From Fragum whitleyi (Eukaryota; Mollusca; Bivalvia; Cardiida; Cardiidae): a stretch of 64,000 nucleotides of DNA. The DNA lies in assembly GCA_948146395.1 (NCBI GenBank), contig OX411548.1, positions 59,291,020-59,355,019 of the forward strand, given 5' to 3'. The notes below the pieces were generated by a model. That model was not told the DNA's origin and made no database searches. It saw nothing but the letters and a program-made list of their open reading frames with translations. A program made the translations under genes and the position numbers. Numbering within the stretch: position 1 is the stretch's first letter; every line of letters starts with the position of its first letter. Below are positions 1-13,549 of the stretch, in pieces.

Positions 1-3000
1 TCATGGATAGCTTTATCAACTTGGCTATGAAGATGTAAGATTACGAAAAATACAGATATTACGCCCTTTACTTAGATGATAAGTGATCTGTAATATCTTT
101 ATTTTCCATTACAATCTTTAAAAAAAAATTGTGTAAATATTATTTTTGAATTGTTTGCGAAGATATAATTTGAAAGAATTATATTCAGTAGTTTTTATTT
201 AATTTCAAGTAAACGATGTGGAGAAAAAATGTCACGCTTGCATTTCATTTTTTTTTACGGTCAAGAAAAGAACAAAAACGGTACTCGATTTCGAAATAAT
301 TGCAAATATAAAATATTGTTTTTTCATAGATTTTGTAGATGAAATTTGATCTCTTTTCTTACCATATTAAACGTTTGACAATCAGTTTTGCGTGTGGAGG
401 TCGAATGTCACGCTACTGATTTATGACGTTAAATGTGATTTGAAGTAGCTGATAACCCGCGTCTATAGGAGATTGCGATAGAATATGGTGAAATTATTGT
501 GATTATTGTGATAAAAAGATTATTCCGTTTGTTTGATTGTCAAACATCGTTATTGAGTATTCATAAGAGCTGTAGATGCGAGGTTTAAGGGGGGGGGGGG
601 GATCAGCGAGTTACCTTATAATAAGCATTTTCATATATAAGATTCCAAAATTGTTTGTCGTTTGAGTTCATCTCTTCCTATTGAACACAAGAATAACAAT
701 AAAACGGGCTGTAATATATGTACAAATTGAACTGACAAATTTCGCAAAAATTCACCACCGTTAAAATTCTGTAATAATATACACTAAAGCAGCGGCAAAC
801 GTCGTGGATAGATTTTCGCAGTTTTGACGTTACATAAACAGCGTGCGCTGCGTCATAAGGTTAAGGATTTTTTTAGATATGAGTCCTTTTTAGCGTTTTT
901 CTTGTTTTTTTCACCTTGTCCACCAATGCTGAAGCACATTTTGCTTTGCGTAACATTTTTGTGCCATTGGCCTGTTTTTGTCACCACCACGTTAGTATGA
1001 TGCAGAGTACCCACGTCAAGATTTCTACTCGCCAAATTTCCACTATATATACGAGGGTTGTTAAAAAATTAACCGAATTTTGCCTCGCAAAATTTTATTT
1101 TTGAAGCAATCAAACTAAATTTGGTATCATTCGCTGTCGGAATTCAATCCACATATGGTTATGTAAAATTGTTTTAGTTATCGAACAAAGCGCTCGCACA
1201 TCTGCAATATAAATGCCGTGGTAACGAGTACCCGGCGCAGCAGATAAAATAATCCATATATTTGGTCCTCGTTTGTAAATATTCTTTCTTTTCTAACTGT
1301 TGAAAAACTTGAAAATTACTTGAGTTGTTGGAATAAGTATTAAAAATGCCTTGTCTTAATTTGAAGTAATTTGACCATAGAATTTTTCGATAGGGTTCGT
1401 TTAAGATGTGGCGGGGAAAGTGTTTTGAAACCCTCTAGACGACGTCAACTGAATGCTCGGATTTTGATTTTAATAATTCTATTCGAAATCTACAAAAATA
1501 CCGAAAGAAATAAATCAAAAACTTGTCACGCTGAAAGAGAATGGTTCATTCTTCCAGATGCGTTATTTTCATCGGTGAAGACGATTCCGTGCCCCGTGAG
1601 ATAAGAGGAAGAACGGACAGAAAGAAACTTATCTTAGCAACTGTAGGGATGTCAATTGCCGAGTCTCTGGAAGATATAAGCGATTTATAATGGGCACATT
1701 TCCGAGAACTTTGGTTTTGCACCATTCGATTTTACCTTTATACAAACTGTAAAAGCACAGCTTAATTACAGGAATACTGAATTCACCCTTCTTCCATGAT
1801 TACCGAGCCGTGACAAGCTAAATTACACAACATCAAATGAATTGATTTTCGACAACGTCGCTAGCGTTATGTACTTTGCGCCGCCACCTAATACCCACGT
1901 ATTTTTGTTTGGGTGTGAAATGAATATTCATCGTTCAAATACTTGAGGTTTTGGCAAGTTTGAGCATATAAAGTGTCCTGTTAATATGATTATACTTTGT
2001 TCACATAGCGATAGCTCAATGATGATTCATTGACCTAATCCGGATGAAAATCAAACATCCCTCGTATATACGTTGATTCAGGTAAACCGGTGAAAAGCGC
2101 AAGAAAATGGGGGTCGAATCGACGTTTAGGAATGACTTAATTTGAGTAAAATTTGGTATGTTTGACTTTTCGCTACAGATATGATAGGCACATAGACCAT
2201 TGGTTGTTTTAAACACAATACTAGAGTAATAGCCCTTTTTTTGACATGATACAACTGATTCTGGCAGCAAATGAAATAAAATACGAAAAAAATGACATGG
2301 GAGATGCTTCAAAAGGCAAACGTAACGACGTCTTGGTTTGACAACGTCGTCGATAAATAGAAATATCGTGAGTCGATTGTGAACAGAAAAAAAGAGGATA
2401 GTTTATGGACTGTGTTTCTATCACCGGGTCTATCCCGCGAGACCCAGTGTTATTCATCCGTCTGCTTGCGTAGATCCGACGAGCTTGTACGGCGACTATA
2501 CTGTACTGTGATCTACACGATTTCACTACGTCTCTAATACGCTCCTGGCTCGGCGATGTTTAGAATTATCATTTCATATGAAGTGTTTACACATTCCGAT
2601 TATGATAAATTTATTAAATGGCGATTGAGCGACGAAGCGCATGATTTTTGTATTGCATTAACCTTATATCAACAGCTTCAGGATGCTATTGAAATACATG
2701 TATATTATAATGTAGATTCTACTTTGGATTCTCCTCTCTAACGGTTGTGCAATTTGCTAATGATCCATTTTCTTCTTCTATCTGGTACATTTATACTAAA
2801 TAAAAACAACAGTGCAATCGCCTTAGCATCTCCATCAATGTAGTAAAAGCGCCTTAGGAGCGCAGTGAGCCGCAGTAGGAACGCCATTCATTGACGTAGA
2901 AACGCAGTAGAATCGCCATAGCATAGCCATAGCCATAGCCATGAACGCGGTAGCATCGGTGGGTAATATTTTCTTATTTTTAATATTTTTCGGCGATCCC

Positions 3001-3109
3001 ACTGCGATCTGAAAAATTCTTGATCGCCGTGGATGCGTAATGCAGTCACCGTCTAGTGTGGCCGGCCCTTTTACTGTGAAGGGCCTCTCTACAGTAATAA
3101 GTGAAATTG

Positions 3110-3440
3110 ACATTCATCTCAATCAAAAACACTCTAAATCACTCACTCAGCGCTCCATTCACTCATTCCAAACAATCGCTCATCTCGACCAAAAACGCTC
3201 TTAATGACTTAATAGTATACGATCAACAGCTACACCCAAAACGATTATAAATAGAAAAAATCGCGATTTCACTGAAATAATTGAAATTGTTAGTGTTTGC
3301 TTGGTTCTTGAAGAAAAAGGAAGCAATTTACAGAACTTTTATGGATTTTTTACAAAAGGGAGGTAATGAATATCGCTAATTTTGTTCATCTTGATTTCAA
3401 AATCATTCATCTTGTCAATTTCACGATGTTTTAAACTGTA
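3110..3440 (+). repeat. Interspersed repeat family E, copy 1
   Basis: It shares blocks such as CACTCAGCGC, ATTCCAAAC and AAAGGGAGGTAAT with 7370-7780 (inverted) and, in its first 120 bp only, with 35105-35225. No coding capacity and no clear termini. Confidence 0.55.
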
Positions 3441-4932
3441 AACGTTTCTAAATTGCAAAACTGCACTCTAATTTTGGTCATTTATGCTTTCTAGAACGCA
3501 ATGAAAGACACTGTTCCTGTGGTCTTATTTTTTCCTTATAACCCCTCTGTTCTTTTAAGTAACGTTTCTTCTAAAATGCATATTACGCTAGCCTTACTTA
3601 ACAATATTCTTGCAGGAAAATGATTCATGAGTCTATTATACCTCTTGAAAAAAAAAATAATATGTGAATTTGATTTGATTATACGAAGGGTAAAAATTAA
3701 TTCCTAAACATTTTGTGCTCAGTACATATGGTTAGCACGAAATAATTGGAGGAGCAATTTGTTGGGTAACTAGCTAAAAAACATTAAAAAGCGTTAATAT
3801 AATAATTTAAGTACGTTGACAGAATGAAGATGAATTCCGTCTCTTTGTTATGAGTATATACAAAATTGGTTACCAGTCATTCTATGGGGTCAAATTCTAT
3901 TTGTATGTAGCCCTTGTGAACAAAACAAGACAATGGACACACAAAAATAATTAGAAATTATACCCTGCTTTGCCCATGACTATACATTTCTCAAACCTTT
4001 TCGCGAATGTTTTCATCTGAAGATTCGCTTTCGTGAGCAATGATTTCAATATGTTACAGTTAATAAGTTAAATCAGTTATCTCATAATGAAACAGTAAAT
4101 TTCAATTAAGATGTAAAATAACCAACACATAGTCTGTCAATTATCATACTCCTGGACAAACAAAATGATTTTAAGTTAAATGCAATACGAGAACATTTTC
4201 AATGTGATGAAAATTCACATCTGCGACATCATTGCATGCAAAACAATTTTACTTTGTTCCTAGAGCTTGAAGTGGATTTTTTTCAATTACCTTGACAGTA
4301 AATATAAAGCTCTTTTATTGATTTATTAATTACAAATCTTGTGTTTTATAGTACAAAAAAGTTAATAAAGGTGAAAATATTTTGCAGCTCTTAACATATA
4401 GCCGTGCTACAGTGGAAGTCAGGGTCTTTTGTGTTGACCCCTGCTTTCTTTTCAGTCTTTAACATCAGCACAAAACGAAGTCCTATTATCATTTGTTGAT
4501 ACTTCTTGCTTAAATGGTACAATGCATCACATTCAAATTATGAACATTCTTTAATAGTTCTAATATAAATGTATTAGACTTTGACAGAGACTGGGGCTAT
4601 TTTACCAATTATCCTATCTAGACAACATAATTAATATACCATGGTTAGTTTGAAACAATGGGATGAGTCTTAGAAGCAGTACCTTTGAAGATTTAATGAA
4701 AAGATTGGTCATTTTACATATAAAATGGCGGAATCGGGTATTTTACAAAATATTTTAATTTCTAAGCTATTTCAAATTTGTATATCTACTGTAACACATA
4801 CAAGTCATAGGTCAAGTTTTATCTTATAACTTTTACTAATTTAGAAAAATGACATAATGCGATTATTATTAATAATAATTATTAATTAATCATTACATCG
4901 ACAACAAGGCAAATAGAGGTTATAATGAAAAA

Positions 4933-5075
4933 ATAATACGTACTTAGAGCAGTGTATGAAAGAATATCTAACTCAGTTTTGGGACCTGCTTGTTGTCTCG
5001 GCAGAGCCTCGACAATTATCAATTCTCCCAACCTCGATTGAATTTTTTTCATACAAAACACTAAGTACGTATTAT
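4933..5075 (+). mobile_element. Small MITE with perfect 15-bp TIRs
   Basis: ATAATACGTACTTAG at 4933-4947 is the exact reverse complement of 5061-5075. A diverged inverted copy of the interior lies at about 13885-13990. It ends 33 bp from tetraspanin exon 7. Confidence 0.7.
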
Positions 5076-5107
5076 ATATATATATAATTTGAGTTATAAG
5101 TTCCTAC

Positions 5108-8100
5108 CTGTTTAAAGAGATTATCATTCATATCCATTGTACTGGATATGGGAGGTCCCAGTGAGGGTGGTCCATTTATTGTCGTGATTCCTGTACAGAT
5201 GTTGATATCTCCGCCATCTTTACAACAGCTCTGGGGCACGTAGGGCTTCCCTGGGTATAAAATATACAGATATAGGAATTCATACACAAGCGTAATCATT
5301 TCTTTTCTTTAACATATCTCAAATTAAGAAATTATTTCTTTTATTCACATGATTTCATACTTCCTTCTTCTTTTTGGCATTTTTATGAAACTACATATGC
5401 GTGGAAGCATTCATAGTAGTTTCTTTCTCAAAGGTTTATTTCTAGATCGATGGCTCAGTGTGGAACAGTTGTAACTTCCTATTTACGTATAGATCATATG
5501 TGTAACTAGGATTTTGAAATTTATACACACTAAACAGGCGATCAACATAGAATATATAGGACAAAGGCGATTTGTAACCTGTCACAAAAGATTGATGCCC
5601 TTCGTCCACTCCCCTTTTCTATGATTTGAGCGTTTGTGAACAATTAAAACATCGTAACTACAGCTTGAATAAGCTGTAGTTTCGATGTAATGATCATTCA
5701 TCAACGACATTTTCGAAATAGGATTTATTTCAATTACGCACTTGTGTAACATGCGTAATGAGATTCACGCCCATGTTGACATTTACAATTGTTCTGCGCT
5801 GGACCATCGAGATTTTAAGCCTTCGGGAAATAGATAAATACTAAATATTTAAATAAAAAGTTGTAATGCTAAGATCGCAAAGACTGCTCCGAAGCCGATT
5901 ACGATTTGTAGAATGCTTCATGTGTTTTTCGCATGAAACACCGTATATTTGTAAAATTAAAGAAAAGTACTTTCCAATAATAATCCATACAAACCTGTTT
6001 CAAAGCCTTTATACCAGGATGAATGTTTGTAAATTGCCCAAGAAGTTGTGTCGTTCGCTTTGCCTGTCACCCCACAACAGTTTAACTGAAACAAAGTAAA
6101 TCACACGATAGCCTGGAGTTATGGCGAGACAAGAAAATGATTTATCTGACGAGTATACTGAATCTCTACATTGTGCCAATAACATTGATGACCTTCAGTA
6201 AAGCTTTAGAGAGAAAAAATCCGAAAACATCATTTGCTTCTAAAGCAACATTGAAAACTTGACATACTTAACAATCATTCCTATTCAGTAAAACGAAGCT
6301 GTTTTGTTTGTTTTTAAAGCACACATTTTTCGTTCAAACTTGACCAGAAACCTTTATTTATTCGAAAAAAGGTACCTTTATTTGTTGCAGACTCATTGTG
6401 ATAAATCGGTAGCAAATTCGAAGATCAACACAAATGCTAATTTAAACACACTTACCTCCCTTTGTAGCCAATTCCACATATCTGTGACCATTCTATTTTC
6501 TGATTTGTCTAACTCTACACCGTATTTTTGTATTAAAACATCTTCCATACTGTGTATTATGTCTCCTTCCATCTAGAATTGTGAAAATAATGTTATTTTA
6601 AACGTTCAAATATTTTTCATTGATAACGGATATATGATTACAGATAGAAACAATAATGTCTGTCGCTTTAATAAGAGATTTTCTATGTAAATATGATTAA
6701 ATTCTGACAAAGTAATAAATTCAAAATGACTACATGCTTTATATTACTACAGTTCTTAGGTCATTATTTAAGCGTATTCGACAAAGTTAACTTCAAACTG
6801 GCAAATGAACAAGGTATGAATATGCAGTTGAGAAAAAAAGCAAATTAACAAACATGCACAACAACAATAGCTGCATTATCTTATGAATGTTGACTTAAAT
6901 TACTATCAGCGTTTGGTTTTAGACATAGATGGAATGAAATGATAAAATTGGATAATTGAAACCTGAACAATTAGCGTAATATTTACAAAACTATGTATTC
7001 GATTGAAAGTATTTATCACTTTTTTTAAAAAAAAAATGGTGCAAATCAAACCAACCTTTTGTCTGAACACAAAAACAACTGCAGCCGCTGCAACAAGTGC
7101 TAGGATTAGCAGAGACAGGATAAATATGAACTGGAATAGAGCAAGAACGGTATGTTAGCCTACTCAAAAAAGTGTACGTCAGAGAACTTCTTGCTTCTAT
7201 TTCATGACTAACAACGATACGCTTAGATAACAGATTGTAGAAATTTATTAGAGGACTCAATTTCGACATCTTTAAGCCTTGATACGTTTACAAAACAGCA
7301 TGTATTTAATTACTAACAGATTTTTGGTTACCGTGCCTGCTGTCAAGAACACCGTGAAATTTATACGGTGAATGATATTTGAGTGATTTTGGAGTGAAAT
7401 TGAATGAGTGTGTGGGGCGAGTTTTGAGTGAAATTAAAGGGATATAATCCAATATCGTTAATTTTGTTCAGGAAGAAAAAATAGTGATATTTATTACCTC
7501 CCTTTAATAAAATATGCAAATAAGTTCTATTTAAATATCTGATATTTTTTCTTCAAATACCTATCAGACGCTTACAATTCTCAATTATTTCAATGATATC
7601 GCGACTTTTTCAAGGTTTATTTATTTTGAATGACGATGTTGAATCTATGTCAATATTTTCACTGATTTCGGATAGTTTCTGAATATTTGAGTGAGTGTTT
7701 GGAATTGATGAATGGCGCGCTGAGTGTGCGAATAGGAATGGTTTTGATCGAGATCAATGTCAATTTCACGACGTTGTTAACTGTATCACGTTTTTCTCCT
7801 TTAAGGTAAAGTGTTTGAGACCCAATTTTAAGGGCACTTCAGTAGCCGAGAAAAGCAGTATGACCAGGTATATTATATATCAAAATGAAGGTATTCATGA
7901 GCACAAGCAGTTAAGCAACATAAGACCGCCGTAGCTATAGCGGTATGGCCAAAACATTGTGGAAAAGGGTCATTTTGTACAGAACAAGCAACTGCATGAC
8001 GGTTGGATAAAATTGCCCCATATTTTAACAAAGTACAGTCTAAAGTACTATCCAGGTAGTTATAAAACTCAGTCTCAAAAGGCTCTTTTGAAACAATCAA

Positions 8101-10360
8101 TTTCCATTTATTTTGTCAACATACATGTCAAACCGGTTTGGTCTGTTTTCAAAATAAATGTTAGGTATGGTGCAACATCACACCATAATATTGTGAAATA
8201 TTTTCTGCGATTTATTTCAAATTATAGTTTTTTAATTCAATGATCTGTTATAAATAACTATATATTCATCATTCTGTGAAATAGAAATTGATATATTGCT
8301 TAACAACCTTACAGGTATATAAACTATTTATGTCCATTTATGTTGTGATAACACACCAAACCTTACACAGAACTACGCGTTTACAAAATTAGAATGACAT
8401 ATATGGCATATGTGTTTAAAAAATAAGTCAAAATTAATTGCTTGCATAACTACGTTTTGGGCCTGAATTTCATACCAACGGTTGTAGTACTCCCTCGATT
8501 GTACTTTAGACTGTATTTTGTGAAAATATGGGGCAATTTTATACAACCGTCATGCAGTTGCTTGTTCCGTACATAATGACCCTTTTCCACAATGTTTTGA
8601 CCATACCGCTATAGCAATGACAGTTTTATGTTGCTTTACTGCTTGTGCTTTTAAGTAGCTTCATTTTGGTATATAATATACCTGGACATACTGCTTTTTC
8701 TTGGCAAATGAAGTGCCCTTAAAATTTGGTCTCAAACACTTTACATGAACCTTAATGCATGACTGAAACTTTTTTTTTATTTCATCGGTCTAATCAAATT
8801 ATTTTCACTTACACAACCCAGCATAAATTTACTCTCCCTAATGGCCCCACAACACCCGCACATGGACATCAATATCAAGATACCACCAGCTCCCACCAGC
8901 ACGAACGCGGCCACCTCGTACAAATCGTTACCGAGTACTTCCGATAATTGCCGAGCTCCATAGTCAGAACAGAGTAGATATATTCCGAGTCCGAGTATGG
9001 CTGCCCCTGCTATCTGTGAAAAGATTCAGTTTTGGTTAACACCAGTACTCTTGTTTTGTATACAAAAGACAAACTTCATCTACCTGTATATATATTTTTA
9101 AGAATATTCAATTTCTAAAATTCATTACAGAAAATATTAGTTTCGATTAAGAAAAGTCGTTTGAAAAAGATATTGATTCCAAAAAATTCAATCCGGGTCG
9201 CGTTAAAAAAAAAACCTAGGAGTGTACGTAGCGATCCGCGCAAAATGACTAGGGTCGATACTTTAAGCATTTCCAATTTCTAGAAGAGGCCAATCAGAGA
9301 AATAAAAAAAATCAAAAGTCGAATTGTTTTGTGGGTGTGTTAATTTTTTTTAATCAGCATTTTATCAAAATTAATGCTTACATTTTACGCAAACGTAAGT
9401 TGATAAAATTTGCATTTGAAGAAAAGGTCTTGTGATATAAGTAAAATAATACGTGAAAGAAAATGTGGTAAAATATATAGCAATAAAAAACGAAAATGAA
9501 AAAACAGCTGTCGCAAAAGCATGCATTCATAATGTACTGATGATGCTATGCTATGTTTTCAGTCATTAACAAAATGTGAGAATTGATATAACGACTAATA
9601 GGGAAAATAATTTATATACACATACTTACAAATATAAAGATTGTGAAGGCCAACGTCGCATAACGTAGAAAGTGATGGCAGTTCTGTTTCTTGTGTCCTG
9701 GAAATAATACATCAGAAATAACGTGAATAACAGTAATAAATATAACGAAACCTACACAAATATTTGTAGATCTATACCGTTTCTTTTCAAGAAGACATGG
9801 GACAGATAACAAATTGCCAAAGATAATCAAACTATCTATTGTTTTCTATAATCTGTATCTACAGGGCCTATCATTCTATCACAATTATTTACTGCATATT
9901 TCTCTTCAATGTTACACATTCGTTTCCTTGTGAAATATATCAGTAAAACGAAAGCAGTTCGTCGACGACTAGTTGCCACTATCTAAGGTAAAGGAAACGG
10001 TAAGAAAGAGATAGAAAATAGAGAGATTAATATATTAAATCGACTGGATTCTGACAGATAATTACTGCTGTATGGTCGTTGATGCAATATCGACTGACAT
10101 AAATCGTAAGAACTAGTTGATAAGTTTCAAAGGTAAAAATTTCAATTGTTTTTGGAGTCGGAGATAAAAAAAAAGTATTTCGCGCCGACTTGTCGGCGCT
10201 TAATCGTCTCATTCACGCAAATTCTGCCTCATCAATCTCCAAGAAATAAGACGTCGTCGGCGGTTTCATGTGACTGCATTTTCCGATATGTCGGAAATTT
10301 TCGAGAGGGAATTTCGCTATTGATCGACGAAAAAGGAAATCGTCGTCGTATCGGCATCGC

Positions 10361-10413
<53 letters not shown>

Positions 10414-13400
10414 TAATAATAATATCTTTATTTTGAGAAGGTAAAACATAAAGACATCGAATTCAACCAACAATGAGATAGAAAAGTGTCTTCTTTACAA
10501 TGTTGCCTTCTTTCAATCCCAAACTCACACCCTTTCCTTTACTCAAGCACACCCATCGACCCCTTCTCTTAATTTTCATATGATCTCAGCAAAACCAGGA
10601 GGTTGAGTCTCACCGCCGCGTCTCCCATTTAGAAAACCCTACCATTGAATCGGTTGATTCGACGATGACTAGCCGACTAGTCGACGATTGGCCATCGATT
10701 AAAAAACAATTTCACAGAAAATAGTCGACCAGGCTTCGCCGACGCGTCGAAGCATTTATTAAGGTAGTGGGACGTCGTTCCAGTAATAAATGTCTCTTGT
10801 GTGGTGTCCGTGGTCCGTGTGGTGTCCGTGGTCTAGAGGTAGAGCGTCGGCCTCTTGACCCAAAGGTCCTGAATTCGATTCCCGGGAGCGGCTAACGATC
10901 TTGGTTCTTTCATTGGCCCACACATTCGGCGCGAGTACTGGTAAATTTTCCAGGAAGCAGAATCGAGAGGGATTAATCTAATTTGTAAGAACTTGTTTCC
11001 CAATCGGTGTAAAATAAATAGGTTTAAACCAATAAATGTCTTCAGTGTCCGTGTATTGGTAAATATCCATTATATTGGCAACGATATTTAAACACTTCCA
11101 CAAAAATTGACATCATAAAAGGTGTGGGTTTTGGTGAAACCGACGTGCAAGGACGAAATAGTATTGGCTTCAAACTTCACATAGGGTCGGCCCGTGCTAA
11201 CAAAACTTATATTTTGGTTTTTAATTGAAAATTATTTACAGCGCACAGTTATGAATGCAATTTTAGCTGCACGTCTTGTCAGGTTAGAATGCGTTGTCAA
11301 GCCAAGTCCTGCGATCAAGCTGAAATTTTCGAGAAATAATTGTGACACGTCACTTAAAAAGGGACCATCTGGGAACTTTGTAAAGTGAATATTCGAAAAA
11401 GAGATGCAGCATTGGTCAACCACAGGTCGCATAACAAAATTTTTTTTCATTGGAAGGTAGATTGAACATTCTAGATTCAGAAAATAAGCCCATTGCGAAA
11501 AGTTTCGACCCTAGTCAGTCTGCGCAAACTGCGCAGTCTGCCTAGGTTCCACACTTTACGCACTACCAGATTGCCCCTTTTCGTGTGACGGACCACAATT
11601 TAGAAATGCTACCTGCTTGCTCGCGTTACATGTAGTAGTTCAGTATGAACACGGCGTTATAAAAAATACTTCGCTTTGCACTTATATGCACTTGCAAAAC
11701 GCCGTATTATTTCAAAACTCACGCAAAGCCTTTTTGTATCCTGAACGCAGGGCATGTTAGAAACATGCAAAATTTAGGATTGGAGTCAAGAAGTTTGTAT
11801 GATATCCTGCTTATAACGGCAATCAATATCCAGAACCCAGAACATTTTTCAACTCTTTTAGTTTTCAGTAATTTATTTTAGTTCGATTGCGACGAAAGCT
11901 CAACCTTATAAAGTCCATTTTGTGAATTCTATTACTCATACACCAAAAAGAGCTATTAGCTTATTTTCAGAGAAATAAACATGTTGGCCTTATCTATTTT
12001 TGAGTCTCAGCTCTTTTAAAATTCTGATAGAATTCTTCCATGTATGATATACATTCGTTTATCTTTTGCTTTGGCTGTTTGTTTCCTTATTTCTTTTCAT
12101 CAACGACCATTTTAGGGGAATTTTTAGATTTTGTTGGTATTCGAGAATGGAGTTAAGGTACTTACTCATTTTTTTTGTATTAAGTCCTCTAAAAAAAGTG
12201 AAAATTATAAAGTAATCCGGTTATTTCCTATAACATTCAGTAGATAACATCAAATATCCATATGTCTTTTGTCAAAATTTCATTTACCACCTTAATGATA
12301 CGCAAATAGAAAACTCATCGATTGACAGTTATTGATTTAAACACGGAAGAAACAATATTTAATAATTCAAATTGCCTTGAAGGGCTTTTTTTATTTTCAT
12401 GTATATGATTGTGAAAACACCTACTTCTACGGGTTGTATGTGAGACTTCTTCATCAAGGGAGTTCAGAAACTTCTCACATTTTTTTTACATTAAGTTATT
12501 ATTGATAACATAAATGAATTAGGTTCTATAGTTTCAAATTATCATACATCGAGCACCTTTTCTCCAAAATTCCCGGAGGGGACAATGGATCAACACTTTG
12601 GGATACGTAAAGGATTTTCTTTTTTTTTTCTAAACATTATCAATAGAGAGATTCTACCACCCTTTATTTGTTGGTCGTTTTTAAATTTTAGTGTCAGCTT
12701 CAAATGCCTTGAATTAAAACCATTCTTTCCTTTTTCGGTAAAATGTGTTGATTCTCTTAAACTTAAATTGTCATTTTCTCAATGACCATTCAACTTTTCA
12801 GTTTTCTTATACTATAAACGAAATCCGTTAAGGTGATTCTTGATTAACTGTACATTCATTTATTACCTTTGAAAGTTAAAATTATTTCAAACCGATCCCC
12901 AGTTTTTAGAGTAACTAATAAAGAATGTAACAAACTCCTACAGTCGATCTACGTCACTCCGAGCCCCAAGTTCGCCTTCATGACGTATGTTTCAACTACA
13001 CATTCTTTTCCCACTTTCACCTGAACACACAACCCAGAAATTTTGATCCATTACAAAATCATTTTGGTGAATGCATTGGCGGTACCATGCATTTTTTTAT
13101 TCTACATTTTTCCATCTCATTTTACAATTTTCCCCCGATCGAAATATTTGTTTTGGTTTCTGTTCATGTATTTGAAGAAGAATTTTTGTTCATGTATTTG
13201 AAGAAGAATAAAATGATAATCGTCTATATATATTTGACGGTGGTGAAATACTCACTTGGTTTCCTAGACGTCTTTTTACGGATTGATCTAGATGCTTTCG
13301 CTGAGGATTCCCTTAGAGAAGAATCGCCAAGACCAGCATCTTTTAATGGCGGACTTAATCCATAGCTGTAGTTACTGTATGGTCCGTAACCTTGGTAATA

Positions 13401-13541
13401 AATATGGTTTGGATCTCGTAGGTCACGTGGATAGTTTCTAGACTCATTTCTGGCCGGTACCAGTGGACGATCTCTTCCTCTGTACCAGAAATAATCCAAC
13501 TGGTTGGATGATGTCACGAGTTGTCGCATTGATGACGTCAT
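5108..13541 (-). CDS. Tetraspanin, 7 coding exons found, last (TM4) exon missing
   Basis: Tetraspanins are four-pass membrane proteins that organise membrane microdomains. Minus-strand exons: 13541-13256, 9697-9630, 9013-8813, 7130-7056, 6572-6456, 6085-5995, 5250-5108. All have AG/GT borders and their phases join without a break (327 codons so far). Residues 1-103 form a Tyr/Arg/Ser-rich cytosolic region ending in a basic cluster. TM1 is ~109-132. TM2 is ~152-174 and ends in the family signature CGCCGAIRES (170-179). TM3 is ~186-207. The large extracellular loop starts at ~211 and has CCG (252-254), PQSCC (285-289) and a further Cys at 298. The ATG at 13541 is the first after an in-frame TGA six bases upstream. 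The long N-terminus is unusual, since tetraspanins normally have only ~10-20 residues before TM1. The exon with the final loop Cys and TM4 was not recognised in 1-5107 and may lie left of the window. Family call secure; the paralog is not assigned. Confidence 0.9.
5500..5771 (+). mobile_element. MITE family C, copy 1 (tetraspanin intron 6)
   Basis: It aligns with 15514-15784 across its length. The centre has a palindrome CTACAGCTTGAATAAGCTGTAG-like core (arms CTACAGCTT and AAGCTGTAG). The TIRs are degraded relative to copy 2. Confidence 0.65.
7370..7780 (-). repeat. Interspersed repeat family E, copy 2 (tetraspanin intron 3)
   Basis: The reverse complement aligns in blocks with 3110-3440. 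Confidence 0.5.
7801..8756. mobile_element. Foldback element with ~250-bp inverted arms (tetraspanin intron 3)
   Basis: The left arm 7801-8051 and right arm 8494-8755 are inverted copies over their whole length. Shared blocks include AAAGTGTTTGAGACC, GCAACTGCATGACGGTTG and AATATGGGGCAATTTTAT. A spacer of about 440 bp without an ORF of interest separates them. Both outer ends have TTAAGGT. It is non-autonomous; the parent is unknown. Confidence 0.75.
10182..10199. repeat. GC-rich 8-bp-arm palindrome
   Basis: GCGCCGAC, TT, GTCGGCGC: a perfect hairpin in otherwise AT-rich DNA. Origin unknown. Confidence 0.5.
10362..10433. repeat. (AAT)n microsatellite
   Basis: About 24 units of the ATA trinucleotide with one AAAA interruption, in tetraspanin intron 1. 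Confidence 0.95.
10815..11035 (+). mobile_element. tRNA-derived SINE (tetraspanin intron 1)
   Basis: Box A-like TGGTCTAGAGGTAGAGCG (about 10826) and box B-like GGTCCTGAATTCGATTCC stand at polymerase III spacing. A ~150-bp body and an AATAAATAG-type tail follow. The anticodon stem does not fold properly, so this is not a working tRNA gene. Confidence 0.7.
11341..11597 (+). mobile_element. MITE family D, copy 1 (tetraspanin intron 1)
   Basis: Starts TGTGACACGTCAC...AAAAAGGGACCATCTGGGA and ends with the inverted form CCCTTTTCGTGTGACGG...CCACA. Interior blocks (TTCTAGATTCAGAA, TTTCGACCCTAGTCAG) match copies at 42837-43060 and 51314-52587. A fragment also lies near 9210-9290. Confidence 0.75.
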
Positions 13542-13549
13542 GTTGAGTC
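13533..13549 (-). promoter_or_regulatory. CRE palindrome and AP-1-like site at the tetraspanin start codon
   Basis: TGACGTCA (13533-13540) overlaps the ATG, and TGACTCA (13543-13549) lies just upstream. These match CREB/ATF and AP-1 consensus sites. Both are short enough to occur by chance, and no TATA box or other promoter element was identified nearby, so a regulatory role is only a suggestion. Confidence 0.2.

Larger units (their letters stand above)
1..5107. other. AT-rich sequence without a recognised gene
   Basis: Short ORFs here lack domain signatures and homology I can recognise. The tetraspanin TM4 exon was looked for (a Gly-Cys codon pair after an acceptor, followed by a hydrophobic stretch) and not found. 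Contents noted: a G12 run near 589-600, a repeat at 3110-3440 shared with 7370-7780, and a MITE at 4933-5075. Confidence 0.5.

Noticed and set aside
2016..2312. Possible tetraspanin last exon (a Gly-Cys pair follows an AG near 2055)
   Set aside because: The peptide after it is only about 14 residues, with no TM4 helix.
10815..10890. tRNA gene
   Set aside because: Boxes A and B are present, but the anticodon and acceptor stems do not pair; a SINE head fits better.
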